Positions 1 through 6,455 of a stretch of 12,477 bases of DNA are shown one piece after another (the first letter of the stretch is position 1; each line of letters begins with the position of its first letter). The stretch lies in contig CADBOL010000090.1 of NCBI GenBank assembly GCA_902796295.1, forward strand, positions 1 to 12,477, given 5' to 3'. The position numbers and the translations under genes were made by a program. The notes under the pieces were generated by a model. That model worked only from the letters and a program-made list of their open reading frames with translations, was not told the DNA's origin and did not search any database. The stretch comes from Oscillospiraceae bacterium (GTDB lineage: Bacteria; Bacillota; Clostridia; Oscillospirales; Acutalibacteraceae).

Positions 1-176
1 AGCATCGGAGAGATGAGTGTGTCGGGGGTGATATTGAGGAATACCGCCGAAATAAGCGCGATTATCATGCCGCCCGAAAAACCGAACGGGCCGCATACGC
101 CCATGCTCAGGCAAAACGCGATGACGAAACCGGTCTTGTATATCGATCTGAAAATGAGTTCTTTTTTTGAATCCAT
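1..176 (-). CDS. Membrane protein of unknown function, N-terminal part (runs off left edge)
   Basis: The minus strand is open from an ATG at 176 to the window edge, giving 58 codons. The protein begins MDSKKELIFRS and then has a hydrophobic, glycine-rich stretch (about residues 16-50, including CGPFGFSGG and IIALISAVFL) that looks like one or two membrane segments with no cleavable signal, so an integral membrane protein is likely. A weak ribosome binding site (AAGGAA) lies about 8 bases upstream, and a sigma-A-like promoter lies at 207-235 on the same strand. It is divergent from the metallo-beta-lactamase-fold gene. The hydrophobic pattern would fit a permease or small transporter, but I do not recognise the family and most of the gene is missing. 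Confidence 0.6.
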   Translation of the reverse strand, partial: MDSKKELIFRSIYKTGFVIAFCLSMGVCGPFGFSGGMIIALISAVFLNITPDTLISPM

Positions 177-206
177 AGCTGTGTTTCCTTTACTTTGAAT
201 ACAGTT

Positions 207-235
207 ATTTTACATCAATAAACAAATTTTAACAA
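207..235 (-). promoter_or_regulatory. Sigma-A-type promoter for the minus-strand membrane protein
   Basis: Read on the minus strand, a -35 box TTGTTA (230-235) is followed by a 17-base spacer and a -10 box TAAAAT (207-212). Transcription would begin near 200, leaving a leader of about 24 bases before the ATG at 176. The -35 box overlaps the left arm of the inverted repeat at 231-267. This is a match by eye to the consensus only. Confidence 0.5.
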
Positions 236-267
236 GAGAATTTCATAAAATTGTGGAATTCTCTGTT
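231..267. repeat. Imperfect inverted repeat between divergent genes (candidate operator)
   Basis: The arms AGAGAATT (235-242) and AATTCTCT (257-264) are exact reverse complements around a 14-base centre. With one bulged A the match extends to AACA-AGAGAATT on the left and AATTCTCT-GTT on the right. The left arm overlaps the -35 box of the minus-strand promoter, and the right arm lies just upstream of a possible extended -10 (TGCTATATT, 274-282) for the plus-strand gene. It sits between two 5' ends, so it is better placed for an operator than for a terminator. No regulator is identified. Confidence 0.4.
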
Positions 268-298
268 TTATTATGCTATATTATACAGCGGTGTTTTT

Positions 299-1297
299 AT
301 GGATAAAAGTAAAATCAAAAAAATAGCAACATGGATTATAGTTCCGCTGATGGCATCGGTATTCATTCTCGATATCGTGACCGTCGTGATCGGGAATATC
401 TATGCCAAAAGGTATCTGCCCGTTTCCGAAAAAGAAAACGGCCCCGTCAGTGATGACAGGATTCATTTCCTCAATACCGCGAATTCAGACTGCATCCTGC
501 TTGAGAGCAACGGGCATTTTGCCCTGATTGACTCAGGCGAAGGCAATCACAATCCGAGGCGCAAGACCGCCTATCAGGGGTATGAAAAACAGGTAACCGG
601 GTATATCAAAAAAACCGCACTTGATACAGACGGCAGGGTTCATCTTGATTTTGTGCTCGTGACTCATTATCACTATGACCACGCGGGCAATTTTGACCCT
701 ATCCTCAAAGATAAAGATATTGTCATCGACAGGGCGTATTTCAAAGAATACAATCCGGCCATGGATCATGATTATGAGGTCGATGACTGGGGACTTCAGA
801 ATTGCTATAATACTATGATAAAGGATGTCGGGGAGAGGGGCATTGAGCTTATTCAGGATATTCCGGAATCAATGACATTCGGCGATTTTGAGCTGAGCCT
901 TTTCAATACAGGTTATTATGATGACCTGCAGGGTAAGGGCGAGAATTCGGCTTCGGTCGGTATTAAAGTTGTGAAGGGAAAAAAATCCGCATTTCTCGCG
1001 GCCGATATCACCGGGCCCTCCGGCCTTGAGGAAAAGCTGAAGGATAAAATCGGCGTCTGCAATCTGCTGAAAGCAGGGCATCACGGTTATTACGGCTCAT
1101 CGTCAAGGGGATTTCTTAAGTATATCAAACCCGATCTCGTTATCATTCCCAATCTTCAGGGTAAGGTTTATCCCAATGTCAAGTGGAATCTCACGATGTA
1201 TGCCCGCGCGCCGTTTTACGGCACATATGATTATAACGGAATTATTGCGTCATTCACGGATGACGGCAGGATAGTTTTAACAAATGATATTCATTGA
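299..1297 (+). CDS. Membrane-anchored ComEC-like metallo-beta-lactamase-fold hydrolase
   Basis: Counting from ATG 299, the protein has 332 residues. One hydrophobic helix (about residues 10-34) anchors it, and the rest should lie outside the membrane. The metal-binding motif H123-Y-H125-Y-D127-H128 is clear. It is followed by LAAD (D236) and AGHHG (H261/H262), the later metal-ligand positions of the fold. This matches the stand-alone relatives of the ComEC C-terminal domain, many of which are putative nucleases or phosphodiesterases; the ComEC channel itself is absent, so a role in DNA uptake is not implied. The frame stays open upstream to a TTG at 251, but that would put a short polar peptide before the anchor and overlap a possible -10 element, so I prefer 299. 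The ribosome binding site there is weak. The next gene follows after 12 bases. The substrate is unknown. Confidence 0.8.
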   Translation: MDKSKIKKIATWIIVPLMASVFILDIVTVVIGNIYAKRYLPVSEKENGPVSDDRIHFLNTANSDCILLESNGHFALIDSGEGNHNPRRKTAYQGYEKQVTGYIKKTALDTDGRVHLDFVLVTHYHYDHAGNFDPILKDKDIVIDRAYFKEYNPAMDHDYEVDDWGLQNCYNTMIKDVGERGIELIQDIPESMTFGDFELSLFNTGYYDDLQGKGENSASVGIKVVKGKKSAFLAADITGPSGLEEKLKDKIGVCNLLKAGHHGYYGSSSRGFLKYIKPDLVIIPNLQGKVYPNVKWNLTMYARAPFYGTYDYNGIIASFTDDGRIVLTNDIH

Positions 1298-1309
1298 CGG
1301 AGGATTAAA

Positions 1310-1903
1310 ATGAGCAGACAGACAAGAAAGCCCGGAAAGGGCGATACCGTCGCAAAAATCAAAACAAGCATGGGAGAAGTGAAAATTCTCCTTTTCCCCG
1401 AGGCGGCGCCGAAAACAGTTGAAAATTTCACCGGTCTCGCAGAGAAAAACTATTATGACGGCATAATATTCCACAGGGTTATTCCCGATTTTATGATACA
1501 GGGCGGCGACCCGACCGGTACGGGTACCGGCGGCGAGAGCTTATGGGGCGCGCCTTTCAAGGATGAGTTTCATCCCGATTATCACAATATCTGCGGAGCG
1601 CTCTGCATGGCAAACGCAGGCCCCGGCACAAACGGAAGCCAGTTTTTCATAGTCCAGCTTCATGAATGCGACCCCGGATTCATTTCCCAGATGAGGCAGC
1701 TTCCCGATTCATATCCGCCCGAGAGCGTCGATGATTATGAGAAACTCGGCGGCACTCCCTGGCTCGATTATCATCATACCGTATTCGGCCAGGTGTTTGA
1801 GGGCATGGATGTAGTCGACGCAATCGCAGGAGTTGAGAGAGATATGCGCGATAAACCGCTTGAGGATGTAACAATACTCGGCGTTGAGATTGAAACACTT
1901 TGA
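1310..1903 (+). CDS. Cyclophilin-type peptidyl-prolyl cis-trans isomerase
   Basis: This 197-residue protein catalyses cis-trans isomerisation of X-proline bonds. The cyclophilin core is plain: F54-H-R56-V-I-P-D-F61-M62-I-Q64 carries the catalytic arginine and the Phe/Met/Gln of the active site, and N108-G-S-Q-F-F completes the pocket. An insertion of about 30 residues precedes PWLDYHHTVFGQV, a feature I associate with longer Bacillota cyclophilins. There is no signal peptide or lipobox, so it is probably cytoplasmic. A perfect GGAGG at 1299-1303 sets the ATG at 1310. The gene starts 12 bases after the metallo-beta-lactamase-fold gene and is probably co-transcribed with it; the hairpin at 1944-1973 would end the transcript. 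The family assignment is secure, the client proteins unknown. Confidence 0.95.
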   Translation: MSRQTRKPGKGDTVAKIKTSMGEVKILLFPEAAPKTVENFTGLAEKNYYDGIIFHRVIPDFMIQGGDPTGTGTGGESLWGAPFKDEFHPDYHNICGALCMANAGPGTNGSQFFIVQLHECDPGFISQMRQLPDSYPPESVDDYEKLGGTPWLDYHHTVFGQVFEGMDVVDAIAGVERDMRDKPLEDVTILGVEIETL

Positions 1904-1943
1904 ACGGATTTCCGGCCGAAAAACAGAATCTGAAATAAAACAT

Positions 1944-1973
1944 GACCGCCCCGCAAATGAAAGCAGGGCGGTC
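1944..1973. terminator. Hairpin shared by convergent genes, probable bidirectional terminator
   Basis: GACCGCCC (1944-1951) pairs perfectly with GGGCGGTC (1966-1973) across a 14-base loop. The cyclophilin gene ends 40 bases to the left and the minus-strand secreted-protein gene ends 26 bases to the right. Downstream sequence is T-rich on the minus strand (ATGTTTTATTT) and only moderately so on the plus strand (TCTGTTATTAT), so termination should be better for the minus-strand gene. Confidence 0.7.
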
Positions 1974-1999
1974 TCTGTTATTATCCGGTTGAACTGATT

Positions 2000-2671
2000 T
2001 TAAAGGATTGCACCCGCGAGCATCGCGGCGAAAATCCCTTTGAGGAACGGGGTGAGATCAAATCCCGAGGGCACTGCAACCATACTGTCGGGAACGCTGA
2101 AAGAAATACTCTCGAAGTATGTATTCTGCACCGAGTTTGTTCTTGCATCGTTAACGTTGAGGAGCTTGAGCTCATCGCCCACATAGCAGAATTTGCTTGT
2201 GACCTGCGCTCTGTCGTTATATTCCTCAACATAGTAATTCACGCCGTAAAGTGTTTCATTATAGCTTCTGACATAGTTGAGCACGGCAAAGGTTACGCCC
2301 GAGGCTCTCTCGACAAGCTTCCAGACATCGACCGAGTTGAGGCCGAGACTGTTTACCTGAACGTAAAACAAGGGAAGAATCGGAAGATAGGCGTATGCGG
2401 TGTTGTCTCTGACGACTACTCTTGTCTTAAGGAATCCGGTGTTATAGTCATAAGCGATTGCGTTGCCTTTGATGGCTATCGTGTCGGTGGAGCTGCCCAG
2501 TGCAGTGTTGCCGGCGGTAAGCGTGACGCAGACTTCCTTAGTTGAGTTGATTCTGTCTATAAGAGTCTGGGTCTTTGTGTATGCGGCTCCCGCATTGACC
2601 GCGGAGATTGAAAACAATGAGAAAATCATCGCGATGCATACTGCAAGGGAAACAATCTTTTTGGTGTTCAT
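2000..2671 (-). CDS. Secreted protein of unknown function with signal peptide and hydrophobic C-terminus
   Basis: The protein has 223 residues. It opens with a classical signal peptide: NTKK, a hydrophobic core of about 18 residues, and a likely cleavage site near AVNA-GAA at residues 26-30. There is no lipobox. The mature part is rich in alternating polar and hydrophobic stretches, suggesting mostly beta structure, and begins with a short helix (TLIDRINSTKEV). This resembles LolA/LppX-like lipid-carrier half-barrels in general style, but that is only an impression. The last 16 residues (from PFLKGIF to the end) are hydrophobic and could be a membrane tail. A ribosome binding site AAAGGATGG (2679-2687) and a promoter at 2725-2753 support the ATG at 2671. 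It is a single-gene unit, convergent with the cyclophilin gene. I do not recognise the family. Confidence 0.8.
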   Translation of the reverse strand: MNTKKIVSLAVCIAMIFSLFSISAVNAGAAYTKTQTLIDRINSTKEVCVTLTAGNTALGSSTDTIAIKGNAIAYDYNTGFLKTRVVVRDNTAYAYLPILPLFYVQVNSLGLNSVDVWKLVERASGVTFAVLNYVRSYNETLYGVNYYVEEYNDRAQVTSKFCYVGDELKLLNVNDARTNSVQNTYFESISFSVPDSMVAVPSGFDLTPFLKGIFAAMLAGAIL

Positions 2672-2724
2672 TTTTATACCATCCTTTCGGTTGCGGATTA
2701 AAAATAATTATTCCAAACAATAAT

Positions 2725-2753
2725 ATAATAACATATCTGCACTCAAAATACAA
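2725..2753 (-). promoter_or_regulatory. Promoter for the minus-strand secreted-protein gene
   Basis: On the minus strand, -35 TTGTAT (2748-2753), a 17-base spacer and -10 TATTAT (2725-2730) are present, with a TG one base upstream of the -10 (extended -10). The leader to the ATG at 2671 would be about 47 bases and includes the ribosome binding site at 2679-2687. Confidence 0.55.
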
Positions 2754-2787
2754 CAAAAAGAAAAAAATACAGGGTAAAAGTGCATCC

Positions 2788-2797
2788 GTCAATTGAC
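2788..2797. promoter_or_regulatory. Perfect 10-bp palindrome over the -35 box of the lipoprotein/GH2 operon
   Basis: GTCAATTGAC is its own reverse complement and includes the first five bases of the -35 box TTGACT (2793-2798). The position would suit a repressor site, but a 10-bp palindrome in AT-rich DNA can occur by chance and I see no second copy in the window. Confidence 0.3.
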
Positions 2798-2821
2798 TAT
2801 TTTGTTTATTTGTTGTAAAAT
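2793..2821 (+). promoter_or_regulatory. Sigma-A promoter for the lipoprotein/GH2/DUF3798 operon
   Basis: -35 TTGACT (2793-2798), a 17-base spacer and -10 TAAAAT (2816-2821) match the consensus at five of six positions in each box. Transcription would start near 2828, giving a leader of about 43 bases that carries AGGAGG at 2857-2862, eight bases before the TTG start codon at 2871. Confidence 0.75.
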
Positions 2822-2870
2822 AATAAGATAGAAAACTATTTTTTTATGCAATTTTCAGGAGGAATTCAGA

Positions 2871-3431
2871 TTGAAAAGGATAATTTCTGCTCTTTCGGTT
2901 TTGTTCTTGATCTTCGGCCTTGCATCCTGCGGGCAGAAGGAAGTGACTCCCGAAACATATATCGGCGAGGGCGCAAAGATACAGTTCCGCATGCGTGTCG
3001 ATGCCAATCAGAAGCTTTACAATGATGTTTTCGTGCTCGGCAGGCTTGAATGCGATGAGGGCAAAGCGATTGAAAAGGACGGTGTCAGATGGGCGCCGGT
3101 AATTGACAAAACATATCCCTCATACACCATGTTTGTTGAGAATATAAAGGGAATCTATACCGAGGAATGCGCGAAAAAGCTGCTCGAAGATTATGATTTC
3201 TATGGTGAAATTGACGGCGTATTCTGCCGCAAAGTTTCGGGTGACGAGCTGCCGGGAGACACCAAATGGGTCAGAGACACCGAAAAAGAACCCGTTATCA
3301 AGGCAAACGACGACGGTTCATTTACCGCCGAATACAGACTTGTCAGCGATAAAAAGACCATGAAGCAGGAATTCACATTCGTCAAAACCGAGGCGGGATA
3401 CAGACTTGATGAGCTCCGCTCCGCCGATTGA
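2871..3431 (+). CDS. Small lipoprotein, possibly IseA-like
   Basis: This 186-residue protein has a textbook lipoprotein signal: KR, a hydrophobic core, then L17-A-S-C20, so it should be lipid-anchored on the outer face of the cytoplasmic membrane. It starts at TTG, chosen because AGGAGG lies eight bases upstream and the signal peptide begins there. The region around YTEECAKKLLEDYDFYGEIDGVF, then aromatic and charged residues, recalls the C-terminal part of IseA-type DL-endopeptidase inhibitors and related Bacillota lipoproteins. That similarity is from memory and weak, so the function should be taken as unknown. It is the first gene of the operon; the GH2 gene starts 25 bases after its stop. 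No transporter or catalytic motif is visible. Confidence 0.8.
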   Translation: MKRIISALSVLFLIFGLASCGQKEVTPETYIGEGAKIQFRMRVDANQKLYNDVFVLGRLECDEGKAIEKDGVRWAPVIDKTYPSYTMFVENIKGIYTEECAKKLLEDYDFYGEIDGVFCRKVSGDELPGDTKWVRDTEKEPVIKANDDGSFTAEYRLVSDKKTMKQEFTFVKTEAGYRLDELRSAD

Positions 3432-3456
3432 TGACAATAAAGCGAGGAGAATTGCT

Positions 3457-5214
3457 ATGAACGAGCTTAAAACAAGATGGTTTGATAAAGTCAGCAGGGA
3501 ATGCCCTCTTGCGGATTATCCGAGACCCCTGCTTGAGAGGAAAAACTGGATATGTCTCAACGGCAGCTATGATTATGCCGTTACCGGAGAAAATGATGCA
3601 AAGCCCGCAAGCTGGCAGGGAAAGATACTTGTGCCTTTTTCAATAGAGAGCGATATGTCGGGAGTCGGCAGGGCTTTCAGAGGCACCGAGCGTCTGTGGT
3701 ATCGCAGATTTTTCACTCTCGGCAAAGAGAGCGGCAAAAGAATTCTGCTTCATTTTGAGGCGGTTGACTGGGAATGCACCGTTTTTGTAAACGGAAAAGA
3801 GGCAGGCTCACACCGCGGCGGCTACAACCCCTTCTGCTTTGATATCACCGATATCGCAGAGGACGGTGAAAATGAGCTTATCGTGAAAGTCTTTGACCCG
3901 ACCGATGACGGCCATCAGCAGAGAGGCAAGCAGTATCTCAAGCCGTTCGGATTCTGGTATACTGCCACATCGGGTATATGGCAGACAGTCTGGATTGAGT
4001 ATGTTCCCGAAAAATATATCGAATCAATAAAACTCACGCCCGATATTGACAGAGGAATCATAAATATCGGCGTCGCTCACAACTGTGTCTGCGATTTCAG
4101 ACTCACGGCGGTTATCCGCGAGGGAGACAGAGAGATATTCAGCGCGGATATACTCCCCGGCGCCGATGTTCCCGTGCCGCAGGCGCATCTGTGGAGCCCC
4201 GAGGATCCGTTCCTCTACACGCTTACCCTTACTCTCGAGTGTTCGGGCAGCAAAGACGAAGTCAGCTCATATTTCGGTATGAGAAAATTCTCGATAATGA
4301 AGGATGACAAAGGTATTCCGAGACTCGCGCTCAATAACAAGCCGTATTTTCAGAGAGGTCTGCTTGACCAGGGATACTGGCCCGAGAGCCAGCTGACCGC
4401 TCCGACCGATGAGGCGATGATTTTTGATATCAGCGAAATGAAACGCCTCGGCTTCAATATGCTCAGGAAGCATATTAAAGAGGAGCCGCGCAGATGGTAT
4501 TATCACTGCGACCGCCTCGGTATGCTCGTATGGCAGGATATGATCAGCGGCGGCAAGCCCCTGAATCCGATTTATGCCGGCGGATTCCCGAATATCAATG
4601 TTCACGTTAAAGACAATCAATACAAAGTGTTTCACCGCGATCTGCCCGAGTGGAGGGAAGAGTTTGAGGAGGAATACAAAGGCCTTATAGATAATCTTTA
4701 CAACAGCGTTTCAATCTGCTGCTGGGTTCCTTTCAACGAGGGATGGGGTCAGTTTGACGCGAAGAGAATCGGCGAATGGACCAAAAAATATGACCCGACA
4801 AGGCTCGTTGACCACGCGAGCGGCTGGCACGATCAGAGAGGGCCAGATTTCAAGAGCGTTCACAAATACATATTCCCCGTTCATATGCCCACGGCAAGGC
4901 GCGCCGGCGGCAGGCCCTATGTGCTCAGCGAATTCGGCGGATACAGCTGGAATATAGAAGGGCATGTCTGGAATTATAAAAAGTCTTTCGGATACATTCA
5001 GTATAAGAATTCGGCCAACCTTTCTCAGGCATACAGAAAACTGTATTTCAATCAGATAATCCCGCTTGTCGAAAAAGGACTTTCGGCAACTGTTTATACA
5101 CAGGTCAGCGATGTTGAGTTTGAAGTCAACGGAATCTACTCGTATGACAGGGAAGTACTCAAGATATCGGAAGATGTAATCAAGGAATGCAACAGTAAAT
5201 TAGTAATCAGATGA
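3457..5214 (+). CDS. Glycoside hydrolase family 2 protein
   Basis: This 585-residue enzyme should remove a terminal sugar, most likely a beta-linked one as in other GH2 enzymes. Residues about 20-200 form the sugar-binding jelly roll (LNGSYDYAV, LWYRRFF, VDWECTVFVNGKEAGSHRGGYNPF, TATSGIWQTVW). An immunoglobulin-like domain follows, ending near YFGMRKFS. The TIM barrel follows from about residue 285. The acid/base is E428 in WVPFNEGW and the nucleophile is E492 in VLSEFGG. There is no signal peptide, so it is cytoplasmic and should act on imported oligosaccharides. The frame stays open upstream to an ATG at 3406 inside the lipoprotein gene, but only ATG 3457 has a good ribosome binding site (GCGAGGAG, 3442-3449). 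The length is shorter than classical LacZ and typical of small GH2 members. The exact sugar (galactose, glucuronate, mannose or other) cannot be read from the sequence. Confidence 0.9.
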   Translation: MNELKTRWFDKVSRECPLADYPRPLLERKNWICLNGSYDYAVTGENDAKPASWQGKILVPFSIESDMSGVGRAFRGTERLWYRRFFTLGKESGKRILLHFEAVDWECTVFVNGKEAGSHRGGYNPFCFDITDIAEDGENELIVKVFDPTDDGHQQRGKQYLKPFGFWYTATSGIWQTVWIEYVPEKYIESIKLTPDIDRGIINIGVAHNCVCDFRLTAVIREGDREIFSADILPGADVPVPQAHLWSPEDPFLYTLTLTLECSGSKDEVSSYFGMRKFSIMKDDKGIPRLALNNKPYFQRGLLDQGYWPESQLTAPTDEAMIFDISEMKRLGFNMLRKHIKEEPRRWYYHCDRLGMLVWQDMISGGKPLNPIYAGGFPNINVHVKDNQYKVFHRDLPEWREEFEEEYKGLIDNLYNSVSICCWVPFNEGWGQFDAKRIGEWTKKYDPTRLVDHASGWHDQRGPDFKSVHKYIFPVHMPTARRAGGRPYVLSEFGGYSWNIEGHVWNYKKSFGYIQYKNSANLSQAYRKLYFNQIIPLVEKGLSATVYTQVSDVEFEVNGIYSYDREVLKISEDVIKECNSKLVIR

Positions 5215-5227
5215 TAGGGTGATTCTT

Positions 5228-6400
5228 ATGAAAAAGATTATTTCGGTCATGCTTATCTGCTTATTCGTGCTTTCGTTTGCCGCCTGCGGCAAAGGCGGAA
5301 AGGCGGAGAAGCACTCGGTTGAGCTTGAAATCCCCGATAAAAAGGTCGCGGTGCTTGTCGCGCCCGAGAGCCAGTATCCCGAGGATTATATGGCGGCCAA
5401 GGCGCTCGAGGAGCAGTATCCCGACAATGTCGTTGTGCGCGAATATGCCGACAGCCGTGTGCTTGTGCCCGGCGACGCGGAGATAATCACCGCCTCGGCT
5501 GAGCTTGCCGGCGATGAAAATATCGGAGCCCTTGTTTATGCGAGAGCCACTCAGTTCACACTGACCGCCATGCGTAAGGCAAAAGAGGTAAACCCCGATC
5601 TTTACACAGTCGCGATTGAGCCGGAGCAGGGTATGGATCTTGTCGGGGAAGTCGCGGACCTTGTGATAGTAACAGACTGGAAGAAATACGCGAATGACAT
5701 AATCTCCTCCGCTGTCAAAATGGGCGCCGAGTATTTCGTGCTCTTCTCGTATGAGAGACAGGTCGCGGGGAATCCTCTCTATGCCCAGATGAAAAAAACG
5801 CTTGCTGATGAATGCTATTCAAAGAGCATAGATTTTGTCTATGAATCGGTTCAGGATCCCAACTATGCCGGAGGCGCGGAAAAGACGAAGTTTTCCGTAA
5901 AGCAGGGAGTTGTAAAACTTTTTGACAGCAAAAAGATAAAAGGGAAAAATGTCGCTCTTTTCTCACCCGACAGCTGTGTTCAGTTAACTCTTGTTGAGGA
6001 GTGCAGAGACAGGGATTTAATCTATGTTTTCCCGTCCTTCCCGACCGCTTATAACGGAGTCTGTGAGGTTTTCAAAGCTCAGGTTCCCGAAGATTTCACG
6101 GATCTGAAAACATATAAAGCGGCTGTCACCGCGAGCGTAAACGCGGAGGAGCACGGCGGCAAATTTGCTCTCTTCTGCGGCTCATTCTCAAGCATTCTCG
6201 TAAAAGGCGCAGTTTATTCAGCGTTTGATCTCCTTGCCGGGAAATCGGATATCGGCAATGTTACGGATAACGCGGTTATCCGCCTTAAAGACGCCGCGGG
6301 CAAGCAGAAATTCACCGCTGAGCCGTATCCGTCTTATGAAAAGACGGTCAAGTGCCATCTGGCAGGGCTAGAAATTATTGAACAGAATAAAAAGAAGTAA
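5228..6400 (+). CDS. DUF3798-type lipoprotein resembling a periplasmic-binding protein
   Basis: The protein has 390 residues. The signal peptide ends at SFAAC20, an acceptable lipobox with Phe at -3. The rest shows the alternating beta-alpha pattern of type-1 substrate-binding proteins (KVAVLVAPESQ, ALVYARATQF, DLVIVTDW, YFVLFSYERQ, NVALFSPDSCVQ, LIYVFPSFPTAYNG). From memory this matches the uncharacterised DUF3798 family of Clostridia. A role in binding a sugar or signal outside the cell is inference; no permease or ATPase is encoded nearby. ATG 5228 is preferred over GTG 5219 because AGGGTGA (5216-5222) lies just before it. The GH2 stop is 13 bases upstream, so it is the last gene of the operon, ending at the terminator at 6412-6444. 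Confidence 0.75.
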   Translation: MKKIISVMLICLFVLSFAACGKGGKAEKHSVELEIPDKKVAVLVAPESQYPEDYMAAKALEEQYPDNVVVREYADSRVLVPGDAEIITASAELAGDENIGALVYARATQFTLTAMRKAKEVNPDLYTVAIEPEQGMDLVGEVADLVIVTDWKKYANDIISSAVKMGAEYFVLFSYERQVAGNPLYAQMKKTLADECYSKSIDFVYESVQDPNYAGGAEKTKFSVKQGVVKLFDSKKIKGKNVALFSPDSCVQLTLVEECRDRDLIYVFPSFPTAYNGVCEVFKAQVPEDFTDLKTYKAAVTASVNAEEHGGKFALFCGSFSSILVKGAVYSAFDLLAGKSDIGNVTDNAVIRLKDAAGKQKFTAEPYPSYEKTVKCHLAGLEIIEQNKKK

Positions 6401-6411
6401 GATAAGAAACA

Positions 6412-6444
6412 AACGGCGTCCGCAGTTTTGCGGGCGCCGTTTTT
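6412..6444. terminator. Strong rho-independent terminator between convergent GH2 operon and GH95 gene
   Basis: AACGGCGTCCGC (6412-6423) pairs over 12 positions, with one G-T wobble, with GCGGGCGCCGTT (6430-6441) across a six-base loop. A T run follows to 6444. On the minus strand the same stem is followed by TTTGTTTCTTA, so it can also end the GH95 transcript, whose stop codon is 12 bases to the right. It lies 11 bases after the DUF3798 gene. Confidence 0.9.
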
Positions 6445-6455
6445 ATGACAGACGG

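Noticed and set aside
13..198. A 61-residue plus-strand frame at the left edge
   Set aside because: The opposite strand carries a better-supported membrane protein with promoter and ribosome binding site; the plus frame is charged and low in recognisable features.
2825..2845. Small hairpin with a T run in the leader of the lipoprotein/GH2 operon (ATAG-AAAA-CTAT then T residues), possibly an attenuator
   Set aside because: The stem is about four strong pairs plus A-T and G-T pairs, sits at the very start of the transcript, and has no visible alternative fold.
3406..3456. An upstream N-terminal extension of the GH2 gene from ATG 3406
   Set aside because: It lies mostly inside the preceding lipoprotein gene and encodes a polar stretch not expected in GH2; GCGAGGAG before 3457 decides the start.
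4267..4635. Open frames on the strand opposite the GH2 gene, and similar ones opposite GH95 and the flavoprotein
   Set aside because: They have no ribosome binding sites, no recognisable domains, and mirror strongly coding frames.
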